A stretch of 43,446 nt of DNA from Acidobacteriaceae bacterium (GTDB lineage Bacteria; Acidobacteriota; Terriglobia; Terriglobales; Acidobacteriaceae): NCBI GenBank assembly GCA_027364815.1, contig DAHXOQ010000003.1, positions 1 to 43,446 of the forward strand, read 5' to 3'. This document shows, in pieces, positions 23,910 to 32,583 of this stretch (position 1 is its first letter; the number at the start of each line of letters is the position of its first letter). The notes under the pieces are model-generated. The model had not been told where the DNA came from, searched no databases, and worked only from the letters and a program-made list of their open reading frames with translations. Both the position numbers and the translations under genes were made by a program.

Positions 23910-25859
23910 ATGGCGGAAGGACGCGTAGTTGGAATCGATTTGGGGACCACGAACTCCCTCATAGCCTACATGCAGGGAGACTCGCCGGTTGTGATTCCCG
24001 GCGTCGACGGCTCAAACCTTGTGCCCTCGATCGTCGCGCTGGACCCCATGCCCGCCGATGGTTCGCGGCCTACGGTCACCGTAGGCAACACCGCGCGCAA
24101 GGCGCTCATTGAAACGCCTGAGCGTGTGATTTATTCAGTCAAGCGGCTCATGGGGCGCGGTGTCAGCGAAGTTCAGGCCGAGCTCAAGCTTTTTCCATTT
24201 CGATTAGCAGCAGATGTCGATGCCGCCAATCCAAATGAAGTTCCGCGCATTCAACTCGGCGAGATGACCTTCACTCCGCCAGAAGTTTCCGCTTACATTT
24301 TGCGACAGTTGAAGCGCAACGCGGAAAGATTTTTCGGCGCGCCGGTAACCCAGGCCGTCATCACTGTCCCCGCCTACTTCAACGATGCGCAACGCCAGGC
24401 CACCAAGGACGCTGGTCGCATGGCCGGCCTTGAAGTTTTGCGCCTGGTCAATGAGCCAACAGCGGCCGCCCTTGCCTACGGGCTCGATCGCGAGAAGGAG
24501 GGCGTGATTGCGGTCTACGATTTTGGCGGAGGCACATTCGACATCTCCATTCTCAAATTGAAGGACGGAATTTTTGAAGTTCTCGCTACCAATGGCGACA
24601 CACACCTTGGCGGCGATGATATTGACAATCTGCTTCTCGCAATCGCGCTCGACGAAATCAGGAACGACTACGGAATCGATTTGCGTCCACACGCGGACGC
24701 GGTTCAGGCCCTGCGCAAGGCCGTGATCGAAGCAAAGATTGAACTCTCATTCAAAGACACAACGCACTTTGATATTGAGCTGCCCAATGGAACACGCTAC
24801 CAGCGTGAAATTCCTCGCGCGGTCTTTGAAGATTTGATCAAGCCGATTCTCGAACGCACTGCAGTTCCCTGCAAGCAGGTGATTGCTGATGCCGGAATCA
24901 ACCCTGAAGAAATTGGCGAAGTCGTTCTCGTAGGCGGTTCGACAAGGATTCCAGCTGTGCGCAGACAAGTCGACGCGATCTTCCACTTGAGCACACGCGG
25001 AAAAAAGCCGCACACAGAGTTGAATCCCGATGAGGTGGTCGCTCTCGGAGCCGCGGTTCAAGCGGAGATTCTGGGTGGTTCGGCAAAATCGACAGAGGAC
25101 ATGCTGCTCCTTGACGTGACACCGCTCTCACTCGGCATTGAAGCGTTGGGTGGGGTTGTGGCACGCATCATTCCCCGCAACTCAACGATTCCTGCTTCAG
25201 CAACGGAGCACTTCACGACCGGTGTTGACGGCCAGACGAATGTTGCGATCCACGTCCTTCAAGGCGAGCGCGAACTGGCCACAGATTGCCGTTCACTGGC
25301 GCGCTTCGACCTCAAGGGAATTCCGCCGATGAGTGCGGGAATGCCGCGCATTGAAGTGAAGTTCCTGATTGCTGCAGATGGAATTCTGCATGTCTCCGCG
25401 CGCGAACAACGCAGCGGCAAAGAAGCGCAGATTGAAGTCAAACCAACGTATGGCCTGACCGACGAACAGGTCGAGAGCATGATTCTCGATTCCTTCGACA
25501 ACGCCGAAGCAGATTTCGCCAAGCGTTTGCTGATTGAAGCGCGGCTTGAGGCGGAGACGATACTCGCCGCAGTGGAACGCGCGCCGCAGCATCCAGCATG
25601 GCAAAAACTCACTGAAGACGAGAAGCTGACGATTGATGCGCTCAAGAGTGTTTTGCAAATTGTGTCAACAGGCGAGGATGCGAATGTGATTCGCTCTGCG
25701 ACGGTGAGCCTGGATCAGGCAACGCGCAGATTTGCAGAGCTCATGATGGAAGAGGCCGTGACCAGCGCGATTCGCGGCAAGACGATGGACAAGGCCGGCG
25801 AAGATCTGGGCGATGAGATTCAGGCACCGCACCCGATGGCCGCGGCAGAGTTCAAGTAA
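23910..25859 (+). CDS. hscA: Hsp70-family chaperone HscA
   Basis: The specialised Hsp70 that releases clusters from IscU. 649 residues with the Hsp70 signatures GIDLGTTNS near the start, [14 protein letters not shown] in the middle of the nucleotide-binding domain and [13 protein letters not shown] near 340. The substrate-binding domain follows ([16 protein letters not shown]). The C-terminal lid is shorter than in DnaK and lacks the DnaK-type acidic EEVD/DDKK tail. Directly between hscB and fdx, so HscA rather than DnaK. Confidence 0.95.
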   Translation: MAEGRVVGIDLGTTNSLIAYMQGDSPVVIPGVDGSNLVPSIVALDPMPADGSRPTVTVGNTARKALIETPERVIYSVKRLMGRGVSEVQAELKLFPFRLAADVDAANPNEVPRIQLGEMTFTPPEVSAYILRQLKRNAERFFGAPVTQAVITVPAYFNDAQRQATKDAGRMAGLEVLRLVNEPTAAALAYGLDREKEGVIAVYDFGGGTFDISILKLKDGIFEVLATNGDTHLGGDDIDNLLLAIALDEIRNDYGIDLRPHADAVQALRKAVIEAKIELSFKDTTHFDIELPNGTRYQREIPRAVFEDLIKPILERTAVPCKQVIADAGINPEEIGEVVLVGGSTRIPAVRRQVDAIFHLSTRGKKPHTELNPDEVVALGAAVQAEILGGSAKSTEDMLLLDVTPLSLGIEALGGVVARIIPRNSTIPASATEHFTTGVDGQTNVAIHVLQGERELATDCRSLARFDLKGIPPMSAGMPRIEVKFLIAADGILHVSAREQRSGKEAQIEVKPTYGLTDEQVESMILDSFDNAEADFAKRLLIEARLEAETILAAVERAPQHPAWQKLTEDEKLTIDALKSVLQIVSTGEDANVIRSATVSLDQATRRFAELMMEEAVTSAIRGKTMDKAGEDLGDEIQAPHPMAAAEFK

Positions 25860-25907
25860 AACCGAATTCAAGTAGATTTTTTCAGCAGTAGCGCGAGGAG
25901 AGAAAAA

Positions 25908-26324
25908 ATGAGCAGCGCCAAGACCACAAATATTGCACCCGATAAGTTAGTGCGAGTCACCTTTGAACCAGAAGGCAAGACAGCGGAATTTGAATTCGGC
26001 ACCTTGCCTTATGAGCATCATGGCAAACCGATGTCCTTCCTCGATGTGGCGGAGAATTTTGATATTTTTCTCGACCACGCATGCGGAGGATCCTGCGCAT
26101 GCACCACCTGCCACCTGCATATGAAGCAGGGCGCGGAGGGAATCAGCGAGTCCGAGGACCTGGAACTGGACCGCCTGGAGACGGCGGCAGGCATCGAGCT
26201 CAACTCGCGCCTGGGTTGCCAGGCCGTGATTACCAGGCCGGGGAATTACGTCGTCGAGATTCCTGCCTGGAATCGCAACTATGTTTCCGAAGGCAAGCCG
26301 CTGACGCTCGCTGAAAATAAGTAA
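25908..26324 (+). CDS. fdx: [2Fe-2S] ferredoxin, adrenodoxin type
   Basis: Electron donor for Fe-S assembly. Ligands follow the adrenodoxin pattern: Cys59, Cys65, Cys68 (CGGSCACTTC) and Cys104 (RLGCQAV). An additional Cys63 lies between the first two ligands. 138 residues, longer than E. coli Fdx (111) by an N-terminal stretch of about 20. Located 48 bp after hscA, as in proteobacterial isc operons. Confidence 0.93.
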   Translation: MSSAKTTNIAPDKLVRVTFEPEGKTAEFEFGTLPYEHHGKPMSFLDVAENFDIFLDHACGGSCACTTCHLHMKQGAEGISESEDLELDRLETAAGIELNSRLGCQAVITRPGNYVVEIPAWNRNYVSEGKPLTLAENK

Positions 26325-26368
26325 TTCTACTGCTGCCGTTTTTCCGATAATAGCCGAGGAGATTCCCA

Positions 26369-26587
26369 ATGGCCCGCGAAATTCACTGGACCGATGCTGA
26401 AGAAATTGGAATTCAACTGCAGGAAAAATTTCCTGACGTCGACCCTTGGACGGTTCGCTTTACAGATCTGCACGCTCGCGTCGTCGAGCTAGAAGGCTTT
26501 GCCGATGATCCGCTGAAGTCAAATGAATCGCGGCTTGAGGCAATTCAAATGGCCTGGCATGAAGAGTGGGTAGATGCTCAGGGCTAA
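26369..26587 (+). CDS. iscX: IscX (YfhJ-like) Fe-S assembly protein
   Basis: A 72-residue acidic protein with the family features HWTDAEEIGIQLQEKFPDVDP, VRFTDLH and a C-terminal SRLEAIQMAWHEEW. IscX binds IscS and is proposed to modulate cluster formation or donate iron. GAGGAG precedes the ATG. Last gene of the isc operon; its stop overlaps the end of the convergent yraN gene by 4 bp, so no terminator lies between them. Confidence 0.94.
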   Translation: MAREIHWTDAEEIGIQLQEKFPDVDPWTVRFTDLHARVVELEGFADDPLKSNESRLEAIQMAWHEEWVDAQG

Positions 26588-27051
26588 TGCCATCGGTCTT
26601 CATATTTATCGCGCTCACTCCAACTGAATGCTCCCTTGAAGTGTTGAAACTCCGCAGCACGACCAGAAATCAAGTAGACACACAAAATATCAAAGCGCAC
26701 TCTCGGCTTATTGTTCGCATTGAATTGCTTCAAGTAACTGCGCGCCATCTTCCGCAAAGTTTTGCGCTTGTATGCAGTGACGGTTCGTTCTGCGGGTGAA
26801 CTGTCATGCGCGGTTCGCGTCTTCACCTCAATGAAGCAGAGCGTATTGTCCTTTATCGCGATTAAATCCAGGTCGCCGCGAATCTGTTTTGCCTTCCAGC
26901 GACTGGCGAGAATGCTGTAACCTTCGTTGCGGATAAACACGGCTGCTGCTTCTTCACCTTTGATTCCCGTTTGCAAATGTTCCGGCCCTTCGTCGGCATC
27001 TCTGCCAACTCCGGCAATTCTTCTGAGCAAGTTGAGAATGAAATCCATCAT
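26584..27051 (-). CDS. YraN family (UPF0102) endonuclease-fold protein
   Basis: A 155-residue protein with the PD-(D/E)xK nuclease-like fold: KGEEAAAVFIRNEGYSIL, RGDLDLIAI (acidic residues about 60-62) and FIEVKTRT (Glu75, Lys77). The family is widespread and is thought to act on DNA, but the role is poorly defined. The tandem start MMDFILN at 27051/27048 gives family-typical length; the track ORF starts inside the preceding terminator and aminotransferase gene. No strong ribosome site is visible. Converges with iscX. Confidence 0.85.
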   Translation of the reverse strand: MMDFILNLLRRIAGVGRDADEGPEHLQTGIKGEEAAAVFIRNEGYSILASRWKAKQIRGDLDLIAIKDNTLCFIEVKTRTAHDSSPAERTVTAYKRKTLRKMARSYLKQFNANNKPRVRFDILCVYLISGRAAEFQHFKGAFSWSERDKYEDRWH

Positions 27052-27090
27052 TGCGTAGTGAATCGAAGTTATCACAAAACAATGCTGCAC

Positions 27091-27128
27091 AAAAAAGCGG
27101 GAGCCTTCAATCTTGAAGACTCCCACTT
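27091..27128 (-). terminator. Intrinsic terminator of the aminotransferase gene
   Basis: On the minus strand AAGTGGGAG-T-CTTCA, loop AGAT, TGAAG-G-CTCCCGCTT followed by a run of six T. A long stem and T-run 20 bases after the stop. Confidence 0.85.
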
Positions 27129-27148
27129 TAAATTTACTGAAATACTTC

Positions 27149-28540
27149 CTACTTGGTTTTTGCCTTTGCGTGATCTGCTTCCACAAGCGTCAGCACCTCT
27201 TCAAGAATGTCGAGTGCGACAGTGGCTTCATCTTCACTGGTGATCAGCGGAGGACAGAGGCGGATGGTGGTTTCTCCGCAGCCGAGAACTAGAAGCCCGC
27301 GCTCGAATGCAAGAGTCTCAATGCGATTGCGCAGTGCCGTCACTGGCTCACGCGTGACTTTGTCGCCGACGAGCTCAATGCTGATCATCAGACCGCGTCC
27401 TCGCACATCGCCAACGAGCGGGTGCGTTGCCTTCCAGCCATTGAGGCGCTCGAGCATCTTTCCGCCGACTTTGGCTGCGTTGGCGATTGCCTCGCGCTCC
27501 AGAATATCCATTGTCGCAAGAGCCGAAGCGATTGCAACCGGATTGCCGCCGAAAGTTGATGCGTGCGAACCGGGAACCCAATTCATGACCTCTGCGCGCG
27601 CCATACAGATGCCGAGCGGCATTCCGCTGGCAATACCCTTGGCCGAGCAAACGATGTCGGGATGAACGCCCGTATGTTGAATTGCCCACCACTTGCCCGT
27701 GCGGCCTGCGCCGGATTGCACTTCATCCGCAATGAGCAGAATTCCATGACGATCGCAGATGCCGCGCAGCTCCTGCATGAAGCGCGTGTGAGCAACAACA
27801 TAGCCGCCCTCGCCCTGGATCGGCTCAACGATGATGGCCGCAACTTCTTCAGGAGGCAGAATGGTCTTGAAGAGCCGCTCTTCAATATAGCGCGCGCAGC
27901 CGAGCGCATACTCTTCCTCATCTTCGGGCTTACCTTTGAAGTGGCGATAAGCGTATGGATACGGCACATGCGTTACGCCCGGAATCAGCGGCGAGAAGCG
28001 GCGTTTCTGCTGAGGCTTCGATGCAGTCAGCGAGAGCGCGCCCATCGTGCGGCCGTGGAATGCGCCGAGGAAGGCGATGATGTTCTGACGGCCGGTGTGG
28101 TAACGCGCGAGCTTCATTGCGCACTCAACGGCCTCAGCGCCGGAGTTGCCATAGTAGAAGCGATGCGGTCCCGGCATCGGCGCGATCTTCGAGAGGCGCT
28201 CAGCCAACACGGCCATGCTCTCATAATAAAAATCAGTGCCGGACATGTGAATCAGCTCGGCTGCCTGCTTCTGAATCGCAGCAACCACCTCTGGATGACA
28301 ATGGCCGGTTGACGTGACAGCGATACCTGCGGCGAAATCAAGGAACTCGTTTCCATCAACGTCGGTAATGCGAATCCCCTTGCCGCTCTTGGCGACCAGC
28401 GGATAAGAGCGTGTGTAGCTTGGCGAGATCAGTCGGTCATCGGCTGCAACGGCGGCCTTGGCGCGCGGACCAGGCAGGGCACCGTGAATCTTTGGTCCAA
28501 CCTTCTCATGTAATTCATTGACTGCTAATGTCTGGCTCAT
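27149..28540 (-). CDS. Class-III PLP aminotransferase (acetylornithine/4-aminobutyrate type)
   Basis: A 463-residue omega-amino acid transaminase. Motifs: FLDFAAGIAVTSTGHCHPEV, GNSGAEAVECAMKLAR, AFHGRTMGALSLT, the PLP-phosphate region VEPIQGEGG, ADEVQSGAGRTG, and the PLP lysine in CSAKGIASGMPLG. The family includes GabT (4-aminobutyrate), ArgD (N-acetylornithine) and related enzymes. The length and the MSGTDFYYESM region favour the 4-aminobutyrate-like branch. No arginine or GABA genes are nearby, so the substrate is open. GAGGAGG precedes the ATG. It is a single-gene unit with its own terminator. Confidence 0.88.
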   Translation of the reverse strand: MSQTLAVNELHEKVGPKIHGALPGPRAKAAVAADDRLISPSYTRSYPLVAKSGKGIRITDVDGNEFLDFAAGIAVTSTGHCHPEVVAAIQKQAAELIHMSGTDFYYESMAVLAERLSKIAPMPGPHRFYYGNSGAEAVECAMKLARYHTGRQNIIAFLGAFHGRTMGALSLTASKPQQKRRFSPLIPGVTHVPYPYAYRHFKGKPEDEEEYALGCARYIEERLFKTILPPEEVAAIIVEPIQGEGGYVVAHTRFMQELRGICDRHGILLIADEVQSGAGRTGKWWAIQHTGVHPDIVCSAKGIASGMPLGICMARAEVMNWVPGSHASTFGGNPVAIASALATMDILEREAIANAAKVGGKMLERLNGWKATHPLVGDVRGRGLMISIELVGDKVTREPVTALRNRIETLAFERGLLVLGCGETTIRLCPPLITSEDEATVALDILEEVLTLVEADHAKAKTK

Positions 28541-29086
28541 AATATTGCCTCCTCTGGCATTGGGTGGAGAGCAGCCCTGAATGTGGGGGCTGCAGTCTCT
28601 GTAATGAGGGATACCTGGCTCGTATGGGCTTCTGCCAGCGGATTTGAAACTGATGAAAATCAGATTCCGGAGCGATGCCTGCGAATGGAGTGGGAATCTT
28701 CGGCTGCGTAAAGCCTTAATCGCCGCCGAAGAGGCTCGGTCGGGTGAGGGTCGGCAGCACGCGCAGGTGGCGGCGTGGCCCGATTACGCGCGCACGGCTA
28801 CGCGACCAGCGCTTGATGGCTGGAGGCAACGATCCGTGATGGAGCTGGAAGCTGCGCATAATTCCCCGCTGGCTCCAGAGTAGCACGCAGTTGGTCTTCC
28901 GGTAACCCCCCACAATGGTATGAATCCGCCCTGCATTGACTGCTGCGTGACAGCCACGCTCAATTTGGTAGCACTAAGGGTGAATCACCCGCCGGTAACG
29001 CCCACTCCGGCATTTGAAGAACAGCCTTTCACCCCTATGCTTTATGAGCGCACGTTGGGGTGAAAGGATGGGTACTCCGAATCAAT
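28541..29086. other. Intergenic region, aminotransferase leader and receptor 3' side
   Basis: 546 bases. The aminotransferase leader has an inverted repeat GCAGCCC (28571-28577) / GGGCTGC (28587-28593), perhaps a leader hairpin. A short GGGTG-AAT-CACCC lies at 28978-28990. ORFs on both strands here (up to 79 codons) lack ribosome sites and family resemblance. I see no RNA gene I recognise. Confidence 0.5.
29025..29067 (-). terminator. Hairpin after the second TonB receptor
   Basis: Perfect 11-bp arms CCTTTCACCCC and GGGGTGAAAGG with a 21-base loop, 20 bases after the receptor stop on the minus strand. No T-run, so it may be Rho-assisted or a stabiliser. Confidence 0.5.
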
Positions 29087-31927
29087 TTAGCGATCGCCGT
29101 CTAAATCCCAACGGAAACCGAAAGTATAAGTCGGCTGATAATATTCGCGTTGAATGAAGTATTGTTGGCTGCCGTTGTAAAAACCGAAGACCTCGTTGTT
29201 GAGGTTCAGTCCCTGGAAAAGAAATTTCAAGCCATTGCGCACCCGGAAGCTAGCCTCTGCATCTGTCTGAAAGTGTGCAAACAGATAGAGGTCGCCGGCA
29301 GGCCCGCTGATGCCTCCCGCTCCCGCTCCGTTGGCATCGGTATACGCATACTGATAGATGTTTGGTCCGTTATAGGAAATGCCCCCGCGCATGGAGAGCC
29401 GTCCGTGATCATAGGATGGACTGATGTTCCACGTGCTCGGAGCCTGGCGCAAAAGAGCAGGCTTGTCGGTACGGTTGCCTGGGTTCACATTGGTGGCCTG
29501 CGAGGTGGCCCAACTGTAGTTGGCGTCGATCCCGATGCCGCCCAGCAAGCCGGGCAAGTAACTGAGGTGCTGCTGGAAGCTGAATTCAAGCCCGGCGATG
29601 TATGCGCTTCCCGCATTCGTGGCTTGACTCACGTAGCAGGTAGTCAGATTTGCAGCTGTACAGACCGGATCAGGCCCTGGCCCCTTCAGTTGATTGACGA
29701 TTGGGTCAGAGAGGTTCTTGTAAAAAAATCCGCCGCGAATCAGCCCGATCGGATGCAGTGACCTTTCGTACAGCACATCAAAATCATTGGCGTGCTCGGG
29801 AATGAGTGCCGGGTTGCCAACGGTAACGGTGGGTGGGAAGGTGGATTGGTCGATGGATCGGGAGGCCGTCAGGAACTGGGGATCAGGTCGAGAAATGCCG
29901 CGCCCGTAGGCAAGCCGAAGATCCGAGTCCTGGTCCAGCTTCATCTGGATCGATGCGCTGGGCAGCGGGTCCACATACGAATTGTTGCCCTTCACCGACT
30001 CGGGAAACGGTGGACCTTTAACTGTCAGATCGACGCTGTACGTGTTGTCCAAGGTGCTCTCGAAACGGATGCCCGCGTACAGGCTGAATCGACCGAGGTC
30101 GAGAGTATTCATCAGGTAACCAGAGGTTATACGTTCGACGAGATCGAAGTTGTTGGTATTTCCCCCCGCGTTGGAACTCAGGGTGAAGGCACCCGGATTC
30201 GCTGCAAGATATGCTTTCGAGGCCTCCCAACTAATGCCAGGACCGTACTTGTATGCCCCATTGTAGTAGTTGCTGTTTTTGAAGTTGTCGACGAACAGAT
30301 TCATGAATGTAGATCCGGCGCTTCCATCGGCTATGTTGGTGAACCAGTCGTTTTCGTAGGAGTCGTCGAATTTGTGTGCATTGCTCATCCACGCGCCGAA
30401 CCGCAGGAGTCCGACGTGCGTGCCAAGTTTATAACTGCGACCCGACGACACTGATCCTTGCAGATTCAGTTGCGCGGTAATTCCATGGTTGGTGTCGGCG
30501 ATCTCCGTCATTACGAAGTTCGACGGGTTGTAAAGCTCCGTAAAGCAATCCGAATTGAACTGAGGCAGATTCGGATCGGTAGCGCCAACATACTGGCAAT
30601 TGCTGGAACTTGCCAGAGTTGGATTGTAGTTGAAACTGACAATGTTCTCACCGCCATTGATTGGGTTGCCGTTGCTCGCGCGCGCTACTGATGCTTCCCA
30701 GTTCAAACTCCACTTGCCGATCGAATGGTCACCGCCAAGAACTAGATCGGCGATCAGAAATTCTCCAAGGCGTCTTTCTGTATTGAATGTGTGCCCACCC
30801 GGCCCATTCACGGAGTTGAGTGTGGCCAGTGCGTAATCGTAGCGATGTCCATAATCAAGGAAATTCGAGAACAGGCTGCGAACCCAGAGCCTTGAATTGG
30901 GATTGACCTTGTATTCCAAGTCAAGGGCGAATCCAAAGCGCCGCCGATCATACTGATACTCGCGAATGTCCATATCGGTAAAGTTTGCAGGGCCGGCCTG
31001 GATTGCTGGCAATGGCTCAATGTCGTCAATGCCGCGCCAGTTATAATCGATCGCCCCGCTGAACATGACTCCGAGACGCTTGGCTGCGCCGAATCGCTTG
31101 CCTGCGGTCAAACTACCCTGCGTCACAGGAACCGTATTGATAATCGGAGTTAAACCTCCCAACCCGGTAATGGAGAGCGTTGGATGATCTCCGGCCATCT
31201 TCGTCTCGAGGTTCACCGAGCCGCCGATTGCGTCTCCAGGTTGATCTGCCTGCAGGGTCTTGTAAATCTGCACCGATTGCACAATATCCGCGGGAATGGT
31301 GTCCAGCTTGACCTGGCGCACACCACCCTCGGGCGATGGAACTATGATGCCATCGATTGTGAGATTGGCCAGGCGTGGCTCTGTTCCTCTGATCTGAACG
31401 TATTTGCCCTCACCCTCGTCACGTTCCAGAGTTACGCCCGGCAACCGGCCTACGGCATCCGCGATGTTAGCGTTGGGAAGGCTGGTGATGAGTTCGGCCG
31501 GCAGTACATCCAGAATATTTGGCGTGGTTAGCTCCAGGTTGATGGTTTCAGCTTCGCCGTGTGCCTGACCGGCAGTTACCAGTACTTGCTGCGACTCAGA
31601 AGCCACATGCATAACTACATCCATGCTTGTCACTTGTGAGTCTGTAACTGTCACACTCTTCTGATATGTGGAAAACCCGACATAGGATACTGTCAAGGTG
31701 TAGGTTCCAGGTGCAATTCCCCTTACGGTGTATTGTCCCTGACTTCCAGATACTGTGGATGCACCGAGGGGATTCAGTGAAATCCGGGCGCCCGGTAAGG
31801 CCCCCTGACTCGTATCGGTTACTGTACCGCTTAATGTGGCTGATTGAGCATTCGCTGTTGGATTCGTTAATACAAAGCAAATACACAAAAAGACAGCCAG
31901 AGTGGCTGACAGATATTCCCTGTTCAT
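29087..31927 (-). CDS. TonB-dependent receptor, TonB-Xanth-Caul type
   Basis: A 946-residue outer-membrane receptor. Signal peptide (LSATLAVFLCICFVLTNPTANAQ), then a carboxypeptidase-regulatory-like domain (LSGTVTDTSQGALPGARISL), then a plug with NIADAVGRLPGVTLERDEGEGKYVQIRG, PRLANLTIDG and GDAIGGSVNLETK, the hallmark of the TonB-Xanth-Caul subfamily often linked to carbohydrate uptake. The barrel ends FGFRWDLDGDR, lacking a terminal Phe. The track begins at a GTG; I use the next ATG (31927) with GAGG five bases upstream. No hydrolase or regulator flanks it, so the substrate is unknown. Confidence 0.92.
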   Translation of the reverse strand: MNREYLSATLAVFLCICFVLTNPTANAQSATLSGTVTDTSQGALPGARISLNPLGASTVSGSQGQYTVRGIAPGTYTLTVSYVGFSTYQKSVTVTDSQVTSMDVVMHVASESQQVLVTAGQAHGEAETINLELTTPNILDVLPAELITSLPNANIADAVGRLPGVTLERDEGEGKYVQIRGTEPRLANLTIDGIIVPSPEGGVRQVKLDTIPADIVQSVQIYKTLQADQPGDAIGGSVNLETKMAGDHPTLSITGLGGLTPIINTVPVTQGSLTAGKRFGAAKRLGVMFSGAIDYNWRGIDDIEPLPAIQAGPANFTDMDIREYQYDRRRFGFALDLEYKVNPNSRLWVRSLFSNFLDYGHRYDYALATLNSVNGPGGHTFNTERRLGEFLIADLVLGGDHSIGKWSLNWEASVARASNGNPINGGENIVSFNYNPTLASSSNCQYVGATDPNLPQFNSDCFTELYNPSNFVMTEIADTNHGITAQLNLQGSVSSGRSYKLGTHVGLLRFGAWMSNAHKFDDSYENDWFTNIADGSAGSTFMNLFVDNFKNSNYYNGAYKYGPGISWEASKAYLAANPGAFTLSSNAGGNTNNFDLVERITSGYLMNTLDLGRFSLYAGIRFESTLDNTYSVDLTVKGPPFPESVKGNNSYVDPLPSASIQMKLDQDSDLRLAYGRGISRPDPQFLTASRSIDQSTFPPTVTVGNPALIPEHANDFDVLYERSLHPIGLIRGGFFYKNLSDPIVNQLKGPGPDPVCTAANLTTCYVSQATNAGSAYIAGLEFSFQQHLSYLPGLLGGIGIDANYSWATSQATNVNPGNRTDKPALLRQAPSTWNISPSYDHGRLSMRGGISYNGPNIYQYAYTDANGAGAGGISGPAGDLYLFAHFQTDAEASFRVRNGLKFLFQGLNLNNEVFGFYNGSQQYFIQREYYQPTYTFGFRWDLDGDR

Positions 31928-32137
31928 CACGACCTCACATGACTTTGATTTTTATGCTTTGATATAGCGGCTATTGTGTTCACCGCTCGCCGACCTGATT
32001 AACTAACTCTATTAACCTTAATCGCGAGTTTTGTGAACCAGTAATGAAAAGGTCGTGAATTGGAACTTAAGGACACTTTAACGTGCGAAGAATCTGTATT
32101 ACAAGAAAGTCATCTCTACATTCTTCTTACCGTCGTA

Positions 32138-32167
32138 CATCTATGTTATATGCATCTATGTTATATA
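32138..32167. repeat. Tandem 15-bp repeat CATCTATGTTATATG
   Basis: Two adjacent units, CATCTATGTTATATG and CATCTATGTTATATA, followed by a degenerate CATTTATGG. It lies about 210-240 bases upstream of the receptor start. Could be a double binding site or a slippage product. Confidence 0.65.
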
Positions 32168-32210
32168 CATTTATGGCGGTTCGGTGGACTGATGTACTTC
32201 CGAACAAGCA

Positions 32211-32226
32211 GCCTGATATATCAGGC
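32211..32226. promoter_or_regulatory. Perfect 16-bp palindrome GCCTGATATATCAGGC
   Basis: A fully self-complementary 16-mer about 290 bases upstream of the TonB receptor. Operators of dimeric regulators often look like this. The binding protein is not known, and no copy was seen elsewhere in the window. Confidence 0.5.
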
Positions 32227-32583
32227 CAGCAAAAATTCAGTACAGGTGACGCGATAAGTTGGGTGTGTTAGTTAATCAAGCTTAGTTACTATCTCGGAGC
32301 GGTTGATGAGCGGTTATTAGTTAAGTCTTCAATTTTGGTTTCTGATGCTTGAGGAAGTCGGTTCATCTCTTGAGATAGGGGTCTAACTTCCGGGTTGCGC
32401 ATGTGCTTTTGCATAAGCCAAATGATGCGCACACGGCTCAACAGCAATCGTTTGTCGCTCGCGCAAAACTCGCTTTGTGAACTGGTCGTGCTCAAGTGGC
32501 TCTACAGGGACCCAAGTTGCTTGTAATACGAACACGCATAACCACAGCCGTTCAGGTCAGCAGGTTATGCCTTTGGATATAGC

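Larger units (their letters stand above)
31928..32583. other. AT-rich intergenic region upstream of the second receptor
   Basis: 656 bases, clearly more AT-rich than the flanking genes. It holds a 15-bp tandem repeat and a 16-bp perfect palindrome (listed). ORFs on both strands (61-68 codons) lack ribosome sites. Probably a long regulatory region for the receptor plus the 3' side of the peptidase leader-less space. Confidence 0.5.

Noticed and set aside
28644-28883. 79-codon ORF upstream of the aminotransferase gene
   Set aside because: Basic, compositionally biased product, no ribosome site, overlapped by an equally long ORF on the other strand.
32289-32495. 68-codon minus-strand ORF between peptidase and receptor genes
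   Set aside because: No recognisable motif; considered as a transposase remnant but there are no inverted repeats or transposase motifs nearby.
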